From an uncultured Chromatiaceae bacterium (lineage in GTDB: Bacteria; Pseudomonadota; Gammaproteobacteria; Tenderiales; Tenderiaceae), in the NCBI GenBank assembly GCA_947259785.1, contig CAMYNQ010000006.1, forward strand, positions 1 through 51,790: 51,790 nucleotides of DNA, written 5' to 3'. Below are positions 8,100 to 19,533 of the stretch, in pieces. Position numbers and translations under genes: made by a program. Position 1 is the first letter of the stretch, and each line of letters begins with the position of its first letter. The notes under the pieces were generated by a model. It was not told where the DNA came from. It worked only from the letters and a program-made list of their open reading frames with translations, and did not search any database.

Positions 8100-9427
8100 T
8101 GAATGCTGTGCAAAACTATCAGGCGCTTTACCACCAGCTTGCGGAGCAGTTGCCGGGCCATAACGTTGCTTGGGTTAGAGCGATGCGCGAGGCTTCATTG
8201 CAGCGTTTCGCAGAGCTGGGATTTCCAACTCGTAAGCAGGAGGCATGGAAATACACCCAGCTGCAGGCCTTGGAAAAAGAGCTCTATCAACCAACACCTA
8301 TTCAGCAAACACCCATTAGTGATTATGAATGGTCGCACCTGCCGCTGGCCTCGCTTGATGCAAGCAAACTGGTATTCATTGATGGCCATTTTAGTCGAGC
8401 ATTGTCTGACATCGATTCGTTGCCACCAGGGGTATTGATCAGCGAACTCTCGAGCTTACTCAACAGCAAAACTAACCAGCCGCTTGCCATGTTCCAAAAT
8501 GCTCGACTGGCACCGGATGCCATCCATGCTTTGAATAACGCTTTTTTAACCGATGGTGCAGCGATCAATATTTTGGTCGATGTTCAGGTCGCACAACCGA
8601 TACACCTGCAATATATCAGTACCGCTCAAGATAAAGCGGCTAGTTATACCCGCAATCTTCTCATCATGGAGCCAAACAGCCGCGCGCAAGTGGTCGAGTC
8701 ATATGTCGCGCTAGGTGAGGGATATTATGCCAATAATATCCAGACCGATATTCAGTTGGCAGCAGGTGCGCAGCTGGAACATTATAAGCTGCAGCTGGAG
8801 GGACAAGCAGGCGTACACCTCTCTGCCACACAAGTAGAGCAGGCTCAAGCGAGTCATTACCAGAATCATTTGTTCGCATTTGGTTCCCAGCTGATGCGTA
8901 ACGAACTTGTGCTAAAACTCAACGGCGAGCAGGCAGCGTGTCTGCTCAATGGTTTATTTCTTGCCCAAGGCAACCAGCACCTGGATATGCAGACCCAGAT
9001 CGGTCACATCGCACCGGCCTGCACCAGTCGCGAAAGCTACCGTGGCATTGCCGATGACAAGGGCCGTGGAGTGTTTGATGGCAAGGTCAAGGTCCATCCC
9101 GATGCGCAGCAAAGTGATGCCCGAGTTACAACCAACAATCTGTTGTTGTCACAGGGCGCGGAGATTGATGCCAAACCGCAATTGGAGATTTATGCCGATG
9201 ATGTGAAATGTTCTCACGGCGCGACCGTTGGCCAGCTCGATGAGGATGTGTTGTTTTACCTGCGTTCGCGTGGCATCGATGACGCAACGACGCGTAACCT
9301 GATGCTATTTGCCTTTGCCAGTCACAGTATCGAGCAGTGTCCACTGGAGAATTTAAAAGTGGCAGTGCGTGAGTTGTTATTAAAGTATTTGCCCAATGGC
9401 GATCAATTGCAGGAGTTGCTGAGATGA
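8099..9427 (+). CDS. sufD: Fe-S assembly protein SufD
   Basis: SufD, 442 residues, is the SufB paralogue that completes the SufBC2D scaffold and is needed for iron acquisition. Recognisable segments are the N-terminal FPTRKQEAWKYTQL, the C-terminal beta-helix text SRESYRGIADDKGRGVFDGK, and CSHGATVGQLDEDVLFYLRS, which contains the Cys and His of the SufB-SufD interface. The length is slightly above average. It overlaps sufC by one base and sufS by four (ATGA). Confidence 0.97.
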   Translation: MNAVQNYQALYHQLAEQLPGHNVAWVRAMREASLQRFAELGFPTRKQEAWKYTQLQALEKELYQPTPIQQTPISDYEWSHLPLASLDASKLVFIDGHFSRALSDIDSLPPGVLISELSSLLNSKTNQPLAMFQNARLAPDAIHALNNAFLTDGAAINILVDVQVAQPIHLQYISTAQDKAASYTRNLLIMEPNSRAQVVESYVALGEGYYANNIQTDIQLAAGAQLEHYKLQLEGQAGVHLSATQVEQAQASHYQNHLFAFGSQLMRNELVLKLNGEQAACLLNGLFLAQGNQHLDMQTQIGHIAPACTSRESYRGIADDKGRGVFDGKVKVHPDAQQSDARVTTNNLLLSQGAEIDAKPQLEIYADDVKCSHGATVGQLDEDVLFYLRSRGIDDATTRNLMLFAFASHSIEQCPLENLKVAVRELLLKYLPNGDQLQELLR

Positions 9428-10686
9428 GTCTATGGCCAGAACAGAATGCTCTCCCGGTGGTGGAACCACCTTTGCCCGTACAACAGATTCGACAGGATTT
9501 CCCGATCCTGGACCAGATGATCAACGGCCATCCCCTGGCCTATCTGGATAACGGTGCCAGCAGTCAAAAACCGTTGGCAGTCATCGAGGCAATCGACCAC
9601 TGCTATCGTCACGACTATGCCAATGTGCACCGCGGCATCCATGCCCTGAGTGAACGTTCTACCGCTGCCTTTGAAGCAGCGCGCCGCAAAGTGCAGACCT
9701 TCATTAATGCCGAATATGCAGAAGAAATCATTTTTGTCCGCGGCACCACCGAGGCGATCAATCTGGTGGCGCAAAGTTATGCGCGGCCGCTACTGCAAAC
9801 GGGAGATGAGATTATCATCACGGTTATGGAGCATCACTCTAATATCGTGCCATGGCAATTGGTATGCGAGCAGACCGGGGCACAACTCAAGGTCGTGCCG
9901 GTCAATGACGTGGGTGAGCTTGATCTGGATCGATTGGCTTCACTATTGAATGGTCGTAGCCGGCTACTTGCTCTGACCCATATTTCCAACGTGTTAGGGA
10001 CCATCAACCCAATCGCTGAGATTATAACTGTGGCTCATAAGCATGGCATCGCAGTGTTAGTAGATGGTGCCCAGGCCGTGCCACATCTGGCGCTTGATAT
10101 GCAAGCATTAGGCTGCGATTTTTATGCTTTTTCTGGACACAAGATGTATGGGCCAAGCGGTATTGGAATTCTGTATGGCAAACGCGAGCTGCTCGAACGC
10201 ATACCGCCGTATCAGGGTGGTGGCGAGATGATTGAGGCAGTCAGTTTTGAAAAGAGCACCTATGCCGAGCTACCCCATAAGTTCGAGGCCGGCACCCCGC
10301 ATATTGCAGGTGCCATTGGGTTGAGCGCAGCCATTGATTATATCAACGGCATTGGTATGCAATTCATCGCTGGGCATGAACATGAACTGTTGGGCTACGC
10401 TAGTGAAACATTGGCAGAAATCGAAGGTTTGAGGATTATCGGCCAGGCAAAAGCCAAGGCCAGTATTGTTTCATTTGTACTTGAAGGCATTCATCCACAT
10501 GACATCGCTACCGTGCTGGATCAACAGGGCATAGCAGTCCGTGCCGGACATCACTGCGCCATGCCACTGATAAAGAGGCTAGGCGAAGTTGCGACTACTC
10601 GGGCCTCATTCGCCATGTATAACACCCCTGATGAGATTGATCGGCTTGCCCAAGGCATTGAGAAAGCAAAGAAGTTGCTGGCATGA
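9424..10686 (+). CDS. sufS: Cysteine desulfurase SufS
   Basis: A 420-residue PLP enzyme, class II (SufS/CsdA) cysteine desulfurase, releasing sulfur from cysteine as a persulfide for the SUF machine. The PLP lysine is in FSGHKMYGPSGIG, the preceding histidine region is MEHHSNIVPW, and the persulfide cysteine is in VRAGHHCAMPL. The partner encoded next is SufU, so sulfur probably leaves by SufU rather than SufE. The start overlaps sufD by four bases and the end overlaps sufU by four. Confidence 0.97.
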   Translation: MSLWPEQNALPVVEPPLPVQQIRQDFPILDQMINGHPLAYLDNGASSQKPLAVIEAIDHCYRHDYANVHRGIHALSERSTAAFEAARRKVQTFINAEYAEEIIFVRGTTEAINLVAQSYARPLLQTGDEIIITVMEHHSNIVPWQLVCEQTGAQLKVVPVNDVGELDLDRLASLLNGRSRLLALTHISNVLGTINPIAEIITVAHKHGIAVLVDGAQAVPHLALDMQALGCDFYAFSGHKMYGPSGIGILYGKRELLERIPPYQGGGEMIEAVSFEKSTYAELPHKFEAGTPHIAGAIGLSAAIDYINGIGMQFIAGHEHELLGYASETLAEIEGLRIIGQAKAKASIVSFVLEGIHPHDIATVLDQQGIAVRAGHHCAMPLIKRLGEVATTRASFAMYNTPDEIDRLAQGIEKAKKLLA

Positions 10687-11138
10687 ACGACATGCTACGT
10701 GAACTCTATGAGGAAACAATCCTCGATCACAATCGTAATCCACGTAATTACAAACACAAGCCAGTTGGAATCAATCGTCAGGCACGTGGTTACAACCCAG
10801 TATGCGGCGATGAACTTACGCTCTATATGCGTATAGAAAATGGTGTAGTTGAGGATCTTGGTTTTGATGGTCACGGCTGTGCAATTTCAACCGCCTCGGC
10901 ATCCTTAATGACCGAGAGCCTGAAAGGTAAACACGTAGATGAAGCAGAGCAGCTATTCAACAAGGTGCACGAACTGTTGACTATCGAGCAGTCTCAAACG
11001 GATGCCCCAGATGTTGGCAAACTTAAAGTATTACAAGGGGTACGCGCTTATCCGATGCGGGTTAAGTGTGCCACTCTGGCATGGCATACCTTACAGGCAG
11101 CCATGCATCAAACTGACGACCTGGTTACGACTGAATAA
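10683..11138 (+). CDS. sufU: SufU sulfur-transfer protein (IscU-like)
   Basis: A 151-residue IscU-superfamily protein. The metal/sulfur ligands are visible: C41 and D43 in NPVCGDE, C66 in GHGCAIS and C129 in RVKCATLAW. The extra segment between C66 and C129 is longer than in IscU, which marks SufU; SufU proteins are Zn-dependent acceptors of persulfide sulfur from SufS. Its place directly after sufS, and the lack of sufE or sufA, fit that role. It overlaps sufS by four bases (ATGA). Confidence 0.94.
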   Translation: MNDMLRELYEETILDHNRNPRNYKHKPVGINRQARGYNPVCGDELTLYMRIENGVVEDLGFDGHGCAISTASASLMTESLKGKHVDEAEQLFNKVHELLTIEQSQTDAPDVGKLKVLQGVRAYPMRVKCATLAWHTLQAAMHQTDDLVTTE

Positions 11139-11148
11139 GGAGGTGGCT

Positions 11149-11538
11149 GTGTTTGAAAATCTACTTAATATCAATCCGCACGCGCTATCAGCGGAGGAAT
11201 TAAAAGAACAGACAATATCAGAGACGTCACAGTCTGACCGACTTAAGACAGAGATAATAAACACTCTCAAAGAGACCTATGATCCTGAAATTCCGGTGAA
11301 CATCTATGACCTCGGTTTGATCTACGATGTCAGCATAGACCAACGCGGCCACGTTTTAATCCGAATGACGCTGACCACACCTGGTTGCCCGGTGGCGCAG
11401 AGCTTTTCAGAAAGTGTCGCCAACCGGGTTCGAATGGTCGTAGGGGTTGAGGATGTGGTTGTTGATCTTGTCTGGGATCCACCATGGAGTCAGGAACGGA
11501 TCACCGATGCGGCCAAATTGCAGTTGGGCTTGTTATAA
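11149..11538 (+). CDS. sufT: SufT, DUF59/MIP18-family Fe-S maturation factor
   Basis: A 129-residue protein of the MIP18/PaaD (DUF59) family. Motifs are YDPEIPVNIYDLGLIY, TTPGCP with the conserved cysteine, and VDLVWDPPW. SufT proteins help Fe-S maturation under high demand. The longer frame begins at 11002 inside sufU, but GTG 11149 is preceded by AAGGAGGTGG and gives a family-length protein. It is the last gene of the suf operon; no clear terminator follows directly. Confidence 0.9.
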   Translation: MFENLLNINPHALSAEELKEQTISETSQSDRLKTEIINTLKETYDPEIPVNIYDLGLIYDVSIDQRGHVLIRMTLTTPGCPVAQSFSESVANRVRMVVGVEDVVVDLVWDPPWSQERITDAAKLQLGLL

Positions 11539-11604
11539 CAAGTGATTATTAAAAAATTTGCGGTGATTGATTAAGGCGGGGGGTTAGTCTCGGTGAGTTC
11601 ATAG

Positions 11605-11877
11605 GCGGACACTGAAACAGCTGCGCTGCCAGTTGTTCTTGTCACTGTTGCACCTATATCAAGTAGGTCATTGGTTATATCGGGCAGCTCACTAGTCTTC
11701 TTAGCTGTTTTTGGTTCTATTGCTGCTAAAGTGGGTGATGCTATTTCGTTTACTGGTGCTGCTCGTGTTACCTTTTCGGGCGCGCTTGCAATGGGCGCAA
11801 CTGCGACTGTTGGTACATCTTTCGGTGCGATTGTACGAAGTACCATACTGACCTATAAAATTCATAATACTACGTAA
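11605..11877 (+). pseudogene. C-terminal fragment of a VIT1/CCC1-like metal transporter
   Basis: An open frame of about 90 residues with no good start. It contains LVFLAVFGSIAAKVG and AARVTFSGALAMGATATVG, which resemble the last two membrane helices of VIT1/CCC1 Fe2+/Mn2+ transporters (family text close to RVTFWGALAMAATAG). The N-terminal helices are absent and a stop (TAG 11602-11604) lies just upstream, so this is a decayed stump. Its place next to the Fe-S operon may be coincidence. The antisense frame over the same bases is Pro/Thr-rich and looks like a shadow. Confidence 0.5.
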
Positions 11878-12340
11878 CAATGTTTTCACTGAATATTAAA
11901 AGGCTATGTCATGGTAATTGTGGAATCACTTTTTTTGGTATGGTTGGTGGGGTAATGGTAACGCTTGTATTTAAGTTGTGGCACCATCTGATAGGCCATT
12001 GAACAACCGGCGTGCCAAGGCAACGAACCTCTTCAGAGTAACTTTTTTCTGAAGCGGTATTTCTTTCTGTAGATACCGAGACGTTCAGTCCTGACTCTAT
12101 AATTTAACTTATACCCGATTGAAATAGTCTGGATATAATCTATAGTTAGTATAGGTGGCTACGGTGCAACTGAAAGCAGGTATAGCATTGTAGTGCTTGT
12201 TGCCGGACAGCCTTTATTGATTAAACACAAACAGCCTATTGTTGCTGCCAGACACTTTCTTGTTGTGTTGTCTGCAGTATAGGAATTTGTTCTTTCTTCA
12301 TGAGGAATTAATGTTAAAGGATAGATAACTGTTATGAGTT
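11878..12340. other. Non-coding spacer with two small stem-loops
   Basis: About 460 bases without a convincing gene. CTTCAG...CTGAAG and CGGTAT...ATACCG (around 12030-12080) form adjacent short stems, and AT-rich sequence follows. I see no tRNA, riboswitch or long ORF. Confidence 0.5.
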
Positions 12341-12353
12341 GGAGGTGATTTGA

Positions 12354-12659
12354 ATGAATACCCGTAGATATAAACGTAAGTCTGTCGACCAAATAGTCAG
12401 GTTTGTTTATGGTGGACGTGTGGTTAGCACTACCCAGGTTGTAGATATTAGTGAAGGTGGTTTAGGGATTAAATCCCTCGACCTGGATTTAACGAGTGGC
12501 CAGATTGTTGGCATAGACTACTTTAAGCCGGGTCATCCTCGTGCTATCAGTCGTCACATTAGTGCCATGGTCGTTCATGTTGGGCCGGAAATCACGGGAT
12601 TGATGTTTCCTGAAAGTACGTCAAATGTGGCGGAATATCCATATTCATCCATGGTCTGA
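12354..12659 (+). CDS. Single-domain PilZ (c-di-GMP receptor) protein
   Basis: A 101-residue stand-alone PilZ domain. Both c-di-GMP-binding motifs are visible: the N-terminal RxxxR (RRYKR, residues 4-8) and DxSxxG (DISEGG, about residue 28). It has no signal, membrane or output domain, so it must act by binding a partner, which the context does not reveal. GGAGGTGATTTG before ATG 12354 is a strong ribosome-binding site. gltA starts 87 bases downstream with its own GGAGTCG. Confidence 0.88.
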   Translation: MNTRRYKRKSVDQIVRFVYGGRVVSTTQVVDISEGGLGIKSLDLDLTSGQIVGIDYFKPGHPRAISRHISAMVVHVGPEITGLMFPESTSNVAEYPYSSMV

Positions 12660-12746
12660 AAATAGATCACCTAATTTTCATACATCACAACAGGCAGCAA
12701 AACGGATTGAGAAATTAGTGATTTTTCAGCTATAGGAGTCGTTGCT

Positions 12747-14039
12747 ATGGTGGATGTAGTTACTATAATCGACAGCAGAAGTGGTAAGAGTATCGAGCTA
12801 CCGTTGTTACACGGTACGCATGGTTCCCCGGTGTTTGATATTGGCCGCTTGTATCGGGAGCTGGGTTATTTCACCCTTGATCCTGGGTTTCTGTCCACCG
12901 CCAGCTGTCACAGCGCCGTCACTTTCATTGATGGTGAGCAGGGAATATTGCTCTACCGTGGTTACCCGATCGAACAACTGGCAGAAAATAGTAGCTTTCT
13001 CGAAGTCGCCTATCTACTAATGCGCGGTGAATTGCCAATGCAGCAACAACTAGACAATTTTACAGCGCTTATCAATCACCACAGCATGATTAATGAGAGC
13101 CTGAAAAATTTCTATCTTGGTTTCAATCACGATGCTCATCCCATGGCGATAATGGTGGGGGTGGTGGGTTCGCTATCGGCCTTTTATCACGACTCTACTG
13201 ATATTCATGATCCCGCCCATCGTGAGATCGCAGCACTACGAATGATTGCCAAGATGCCAACTATCGCTGCGGCCAGTTACAAACATTCCATAGGTGAGCC
13301 ATTTGTTTACCCGAGCAACAAGCATAGTTATGCGGGCAATTTGTTGCATATGATGTTCTCGGTGCCCAGCGAAGAGTATGTGGTAGATCCAGTGGCGGAA
13401 AAGGCTCTCGATCTGATCTTTGTATTGCACGCTGATCATGAACAAAATGCCAGCACCTCCACCGTACGCTTGGCCGGAAGTTCAGGCGCTAATCCTTTTG
13501 CCTGTATTGCCTCAGGGATCGCTGCCTTATGGGGGCCGGCCCATGGCGGAGCTAACGAGGCAGTGCTGCGCATGTTGGAGGAAATCGGAGACATCAGCAA
13601 TATTTCAAAATTTATCACCAGGGCAAAGAATAAAAAGGATCCGTTTCGACTGATGGGTTTCGGCCATCGAATCTATAAGAACTATGATCCACGTGCGCGC
13701 ATCATCCGTGATATGTGTCACAAGGTGCTGGGCAAGCTAGGAGATGAACAAGATCCATTATTCGAACTGGCGATGAGATTGGAAGAGGTGGCACTTAATG
13801 ATGACTACTTTATTGAAAAAAAACTTTATCCCAATGTCGATTTTTATTCAGGGCTCATCTACCGGGCCTTAGGAATCCCTATCAACATGTTTACTGTGAT
13901 GTTTGCAATTGCCCGGACGGTGGGTTGGGCGGCACATTGGACGGAGATGATTGGAGAGCCAGAGCAGCGTATTGGCAGGCCGCGCCAGCTTTATGTTGGG
14001 CCGCAACATCGTGACTACCAGCCTATCGATCAGCGTTAG
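12747..14039 (+). CDS. gltA: Citrate synthase (type II)
   Basis: A 430-residue TCA-cycle enzyme condensing oxaloacetate and acetyl-CoA. The catalytic triad is present: His in [10 protein letters not shown], His in [14 protein letters not shown] and Asp in [10 protein letters not shown]. Length and the N-terminal beta-domain ([10 protein letters not shown]) match the hexameric, NADH-inhibited form of gammaproteobacteria. A GGAGTCGTTGCT spacer precedes the ATG. A GC-rich hairpin at 14151-14169 may end the transcript. Confidence 0.97.
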   Translation: MVDVVTIIDSRSGKSIELPLLHGTHGSPVFDIGRLYRELGYFTLDPGFLSTASCHSAVTFIDGEQGILLYRGYPIEQLAENSSFLEVAYLLMRGELPMQQQLDNFTALINHHSMINESLKNFYLGFNHDAHPMAIMVGVVGSLSAFYHDSTDIHDPAHREIAALRMIAKMPTIAAASYKHSIGEPFVYPSNKHSYAGNLLHMMFSVPSEEYVVDPVAEKALDLIFVLHADHEQNASTSTVRLAGSSGANPFACIASGIAALWGPAHGGANEAVLRMLEEIGDISNISKFITRAKNKKDPFRLMGFGHRIYKNYDPRARIIRDMCHKVLGKLGDEQDPLFELAMRLEEVALNDDYFIEKKLYPNVDFYSGLIYRALGIPINMFTVMFAIARTVGWAAHWTEMIGEPEQRIGRPRQLYVGPQHRDYQPIDQR

Positions 14040-14150
14040 TTCAAACAGGGCAGTGACTGGAAAGTGCATCAGGAGTGGATTAAACTTCCTTATACTTGAA
14101 TTGATGATCACTGTGGCCATTTTTATTAGTCGGTTACTATAGTTAAATGA

Positions 14151-14169
14151 CCTCCGGCAGAGCCGGAGG
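14151..14169. terminator. CCTCCGGC hairpin after gltA (weak terminator or REP-like)
   Basis: A perfect 8-bp stem CCTCCGGC-AGA-GCCGGAGG followed by CTTATTA, a poor U-tract. Its core (CCGGC-3 nt-GCCGG) recurs in hairpins at 4878 and 45947. The adjoining GGGGACAGGTCTTACC (from ~14183) resembles sequence that often flanks REP-associated transposase genes, so this could be relic mobile DNA rather than a dedicated terminator. Confidence 0.55.
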
Positions 14170-14349
14170 CTTATTAGGAAATACGGGGACAGGTCTTACC
14201 TTTTCTAACGTAAGCGCATGATTTTCACTATACGAGTTTGAATGATGGTTTGGTGTTGCATCGATCAGTTGATCCCACCAGATGTTTGAGCCATTCAGAG
14301 CTTGAATAATTTTGACTCTGTGTACCAAATCAGGCACAGGCTACTACAG

Positions 14350-15476
14350 TTAGGTTGTTTCATAGCCCCAAATCGTTGCAAGACTGAAACTGAGTTTTTT
14401 GTTGTTTTCAACTATCCCTTTAATTGCAAACTCTTTGCGTTTACTGTCGCGATGAATTGGGCGGGAATAAGGCAGTTGCTTGATACTGATAACGCTCGAA
14501 ACTTGAGGTGCCATGTTGTTTTTTGTGCGCCTTACGACAAGGCCGATCTCTTCGTTAGCCAGTCTGACATAGGTGCCTGGTGGAAAGATGCCCATATACT
14601 TGATCAGCTGTATGGCCAGCTGTCCGTCATACTCTTTGCCGCGTTCCAGGAATAGGGTTTTAAGGGCGGCGGAGGTATCAACAGTATCACGGTAGATACG
14701 TGGTGAAACCATTGCGCTGTAGCAATCTGCCAGTGCCAGTATTTTTGCGCCATTGTTAATTTCGTCGGCCTTTAGTTTTTTGGGATATCCCCCTCCATGG
14801 GCACGTTCATGATGTTGCAGGACAATTGTGAGTATGGCTTCATCGTCGATGTCATTGGCCCGTAGAATTTTAACGCTCTCTTCTGGATGGGCTGCAATCT
14901 GATCTTTTTGTTCCTGGCTTAATGGGTCGGTCTGGTCATGCAAAACCTCTTGCAGTTCAAGCATGCCGATATTGCTGACTAAGCAGGCGCTGATTATTCT
15001 GTGCGTCTCTTCATCGGATAGGTTGGTGACACGGCATAGGGCATGGCAAAGTGCTGCCACATGGATAGGGTGGATGGTTACGTAGGTATGACCATGCAGT
15101 AAATGAACCGCACCAAGTGCTGCGTCGGGATCTTTGTCGCAAGCAAACATGATGCTTTTGGTGATTAGGTTGAGGGTGTCTGAACAGTCTTTGTTTTGTG
15201 TCAGGTTAAATAAGGCTCTGCCAAGTTTGAAGGTACAGTTTTCAATGATTTCAAATGGGTTGAATGGGCCTTTGGTTAGCTCTATAGCATGCTCTGATGT
15301 TACCTGATCAATGCTTTGTTTTTGATACAAACCACGTTCTAAGAGGAGTTCGTGTACTCTGCTGGAGGTTATAATGACACCTTTCTTGAGAAGTAGCTTT
15401 CCATCTTTATCTATTGCATTCCAGGGTAGGGGGGCACCGATATCAACATTTTTTTGGTGATCCTATACGCTTTCAT
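14350..15476 (-). CDS. Degenerate HD-GYP-like protein with an apparent frameshift
   Basis: HD-GYP proteins hydrolyse cyclic di-GMP. The continuous frame (to 15330) codes 326 residues with HHERAHGGGYP and the following IYRDTVDTS, but the HD dyad reads SN (LVSNIGML; codons at 14971-14976), so catalysis is doubtful. The same frame extends upstream without an ATG, coding VDIGAPLPWNAIDKDGKLLL, typical HD-GYP N-terminal text. A plausible start, ATG at 15474-15476 with AGAGG upstream (MKAYRITKK), is in the neighbouring frame; the two join at a run of seven A on the coding strand (T 15449-15455). One extra A would give about 375 uninterrupted residues. It may be a frameshift mutation, a sequence error or transcript slippage. 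Confidence 0.8.
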
Positions 15477-15632
15477 ATAGTTAGCCTCTAAAGTGTGTAT
15501 TTAATAATGTATTAATATTCGGGTATTTCTTCTAAACCTTTAGGGTTTGCTGTCAGCTGTGTTGTTCCTGCCAACAATTGTTGTGATAATACACATACTT
15601 AGCTTGTTTTCCTGGTTTGGGTTCCGCCTTAA

Positions 15633-17654
<2,022 letters not shown>

Positions 17655-17679
17655 CCCGGTGCCGTATTACAGAACCGGG
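17655..17679. terminator. Hairpin between ligA and the minus-strand SurA-like gene
   Basis: CCCGGT (17655-17660) pairs with ACCGGG (17674-17679), followed on the plus strand by CTGTATTGTTTT. It sits directly after the ligA stop and before the end of the convergent gene, so it probably terminates ligA. Confidence 0.6.
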
Positions 17680-17689
17680 CTGTATTGTT

Positions 17690-18214
17690 TTATTTAGGCC
17701 TTTCGATCTTGGCTTTTTTCTGCAATGTTTGGATATATTTAGCCACGCTCTGTTCGAACAGCATCTTCGCGATTTGAGGTTTTATCTGCTCAAATGGAGG
17801 CATTTCTTGGTTGCTGGCTTTCTGTTCAGCGGCCTTTTGGTCATAAAGACTGCGGATTTGTTCTTCGCTGACGGGGTTTTCTTTTATGATTTTGGCAATC
17901 AAGGCCTGTGAAATAATTTCGTGGCGCTGATTTTCCAAGGCTAGTTTGACGACGGGTAGTTGATCAATTTTTTGTTCTACAGCTTCCTGGAAAAGCAGTT
18001 CGCGGCCGACGTATGCCTGGATCATCTTTTTTCTGATCTCGTCATTGCTTAGGTCGGCGCGAGCATTTTTGACCTTGGCATAGGTGATTAGTTCTGAGGT
18101 CATTACCGGGTCACCATTGATAATGGCGACGGTTGTATCTTCCTCGGCAAATGCGCTTGGCAAGGTGAGTGCGCTGAATATCAGGGCCGAAACTGAGCTT
18201 TTAAATTTAGTCAT
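17690..18214 (-). CDS. Periplasmic SurA-N-like protein without a PPIase domain
   Basis: A 174-residue exported protein with signal peptide (SVSALIFSALTLPSAFA). The rest resembles the SurA/PpiC chaperone fold: INGDPVMTSEL near the mature N-terminus, a helical region with YVGRELLFQEAVEQKIDQLP, then a C-terminal helix. The parvulin PPIase domain of SurA/PpiC is missing, so it is probably a chaperone only. I start it at ATG 18214 (MTKFKSS); the longer frame reaches back into bolA and would spoil the signal peptide. Last gene of the minus-strand yciB-yciI-bolA cluster. Confidence 0.8.
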   Translation of the reverse strand: MTKFKSSVSALIFSALTLPSAFAEEDTTVAIINGDPVMTSELITYAKVKNARADLSNDEIRKKMIQAYVGRELLFQEAVEQKIDQLPVVKLALENQRHEIISQALIAKIIKENPVSEEQIRSLYDQKAAEQKASNQEMPPFEQIKPQIAKMLFEQSVAKYIQTLQKKAKIERPK

Positions 18215-18269
18215 TGTGTTAATCCTAGTATCAGTTTGATGAGAGGGATGCAGCAATCCTACCGCAGGC

Positions 18270-18551
18270 TTAGGCCTGTTTCGAGTGCTGATTTTCTGTT
18301 GGTGTTTTGGCGTCAATGCTTAATGCGTGTATCTCGCCTGCCATCAAGTCACCGACGGCGTCATATACCAGGCGGTGGCGTTGTAACATCGCTTTGCCCT
18401 CGAATGCTTTTGAGACAACTTTGATGCTGTAGTGGCCGCCCTTGGCGCCGTGTCCAACATGCATGTGGCTGTCATCAATCAACTCTAGCGATTCAGGTTT
18501 GAGTGATTCATCGACACGCTGCCGAATCAGGCGTTCTCTTTCTGTGGACAT
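18270..18551 (-). CDS. BolA-family protein
   Basis: A 93-residue BolA-like protein. The family core SHMHVGHGAKGGHYSIKVVS contains the conserved histidines, and LQRHRLVYDAVGDLM is the C-terminal helix carrying the conserved His. BolA proteins bind 2Fe-2S clusters with monothiol glutaredoxins and affect morphology and stress responses. Its stop-to-start overlap with yciI (18551) shows one operon. It could be BolA or the IbaG type; the length and C-terminal tail favour BolA. Confidence 0.92.
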   Translation of the reverse strand: MSTERERLIRQRVDESLKPESLELIDDSHMHVGHGAKGGHYSIKVVSKAFEGKAMLQRHRLVYDAVGDLMAGEIHALSIDAKTPTENQHSKQA

Positions 18552-18850
18552 CAGGGCAGTACCTTTTTGAATGGTTGCACAGCAACATACTGATAGACGC
18601 CTGCTTCTATGTAGGGGTCTTGATCAGCCCATGCTTGTGCGGCCTCAAGTGATTCGAACTCGGCGACGATTAGGCTGCCACTGAAACCGGCCGGGCCTGG
18701 ATCAATATTGTCGATTGCGGGGAAGGGGCCAGCCAGTTGCAGGCGACCTTCGCTCTTCAACAATTCCAGGCGTTCGAGATGAGCTGGGCGTGCTGACAGG
18801 CGTTTATCCAGACTGTTTTCTATATCTTGCCCGATGATTGCGTAAAGCAC
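18551..18850 (-). CDS. YciI-family protein
   Basis: A 99-residue ferredoxin-like-fold protein of the YciI family ([20 protein letters not shown] at the start, then [14 protein letters not shown], a central AGPFPA and DPYIEAGVY near the end). Conserved His and Asp positions of the family are present. The cellular role is unknown; co-occurrence with yciB is widespread. It overlaps both neighbours by a single base, implying translational coupling yciB-yciI-bolA. Confidence 0.92.
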   Translation of the reverse strand: MLYAIIGQDIENSLDKRLSARPAHLERLELLKSEGRLQLAGPFPAIDNIDPGPAGFSGSLIVAEFESLEAAQAWADQDPYIEAGVYQYVAVQPFKKVLP

Positions 18851-19425
18851 TATGACTCCTCCTTGGAGTTTGCCGGCGTATTTTCATCTTCCGGCTCCTT
18901 AATGTAGCGGCCGATAAAGAAGGCCTGGCCGATGATGAAGACAAAGGTTAGGCCAATCATGCCGAACATCTTGAAATTGACCCAGGCATCCATATCGTAG
19001 TGGCCGGAGAAGGCCACATATAGATTGAGAAAGCCGAGAAAAATAAAGAACACTGCCCAGGCCAGATTCAGTCTTGACCAGATATTTTGTGGTAGTTCGA
19101 CGCTGGCTTCCATCATCCGTTGGACGATGGGTTTTTTGCCGATGAATTGGCTACCGATGAAGACAGCACCAAACAGCCAGTTGACCACGGTGGGTTTCCA
19201 TTTGATGAAGTTTGGGTCTTGAAGCATCAAGGTGGCGCCGCCAAGTACGGTAATCAAAAGCAGGGTGATGACGTGCATCTTTTCGAAACGACGATATTGC
19301 AACCAGAACCATCCCACCTGTATAAAAGCAGCAACGATAGCAACCGCAGTAGCGACGTAGATGTCGTAGGCCTTGTAGGCAATAAAGAATAAAAGTATCG
19401 GGAAAAAGTCGAACAGGAATTTCAT
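18850..19425 (-). CDS. yciB: Inner-membrane septation protein A
   Basis: YciB/IspZ family, 191 residues, an inner-membrane protein with about five helices ([90 protein letters not shown]). In enterics it affects envelope integrity and division. I choose ATG 19425 (MKFLFDFFP), preceded by GAGGATGAC; the longer frame adds nine residues (MKHCCSEDD) not expected in the family. First gene of its operon. Confidence 0.95.
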   Translation of the reverse strand: MKFLFDFFPILLFFIAYKAYDIYVATAVAIVAAFIQVGWFWLQYRRFEKMHVITLLLITVLGGATLMLQDPNFIKWKPTVVNWLFGAVFIGSQFIGKKPIVQRMMEASVELPQNIWSRLNLAWAVFFIFLGFLNLYVAFSGHYDMDAWVNFKMFGMIGLTFVFIIGQAFFIGRYIKEPEDENTPANSKEES

Positions 19426-19533
19426 GTCATCCTCGGAACAGCAGTGTTTCATGGTCGAGCTGAATAGGCTCGCTAAATGTGGCCAAAGATTCTATCATAG
19501 CCGGCTTTACGCTTGCATCTCACATGGTTAGTA

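Noticed and set aside
11571-11846. 91-residue minus-strand ORF over the transporter stump
   Set aside because: Low-complexity Pro/Thr/Ala composition and no start signal; the plus frame carries recognisable membrane-helix text.
14143-14337. 64-residue minus-strand ORF after gltA
   Set aside because: It runs through a GC hairpin and REP-border-like sequence, and has no homologous-looking text or ribosome site.
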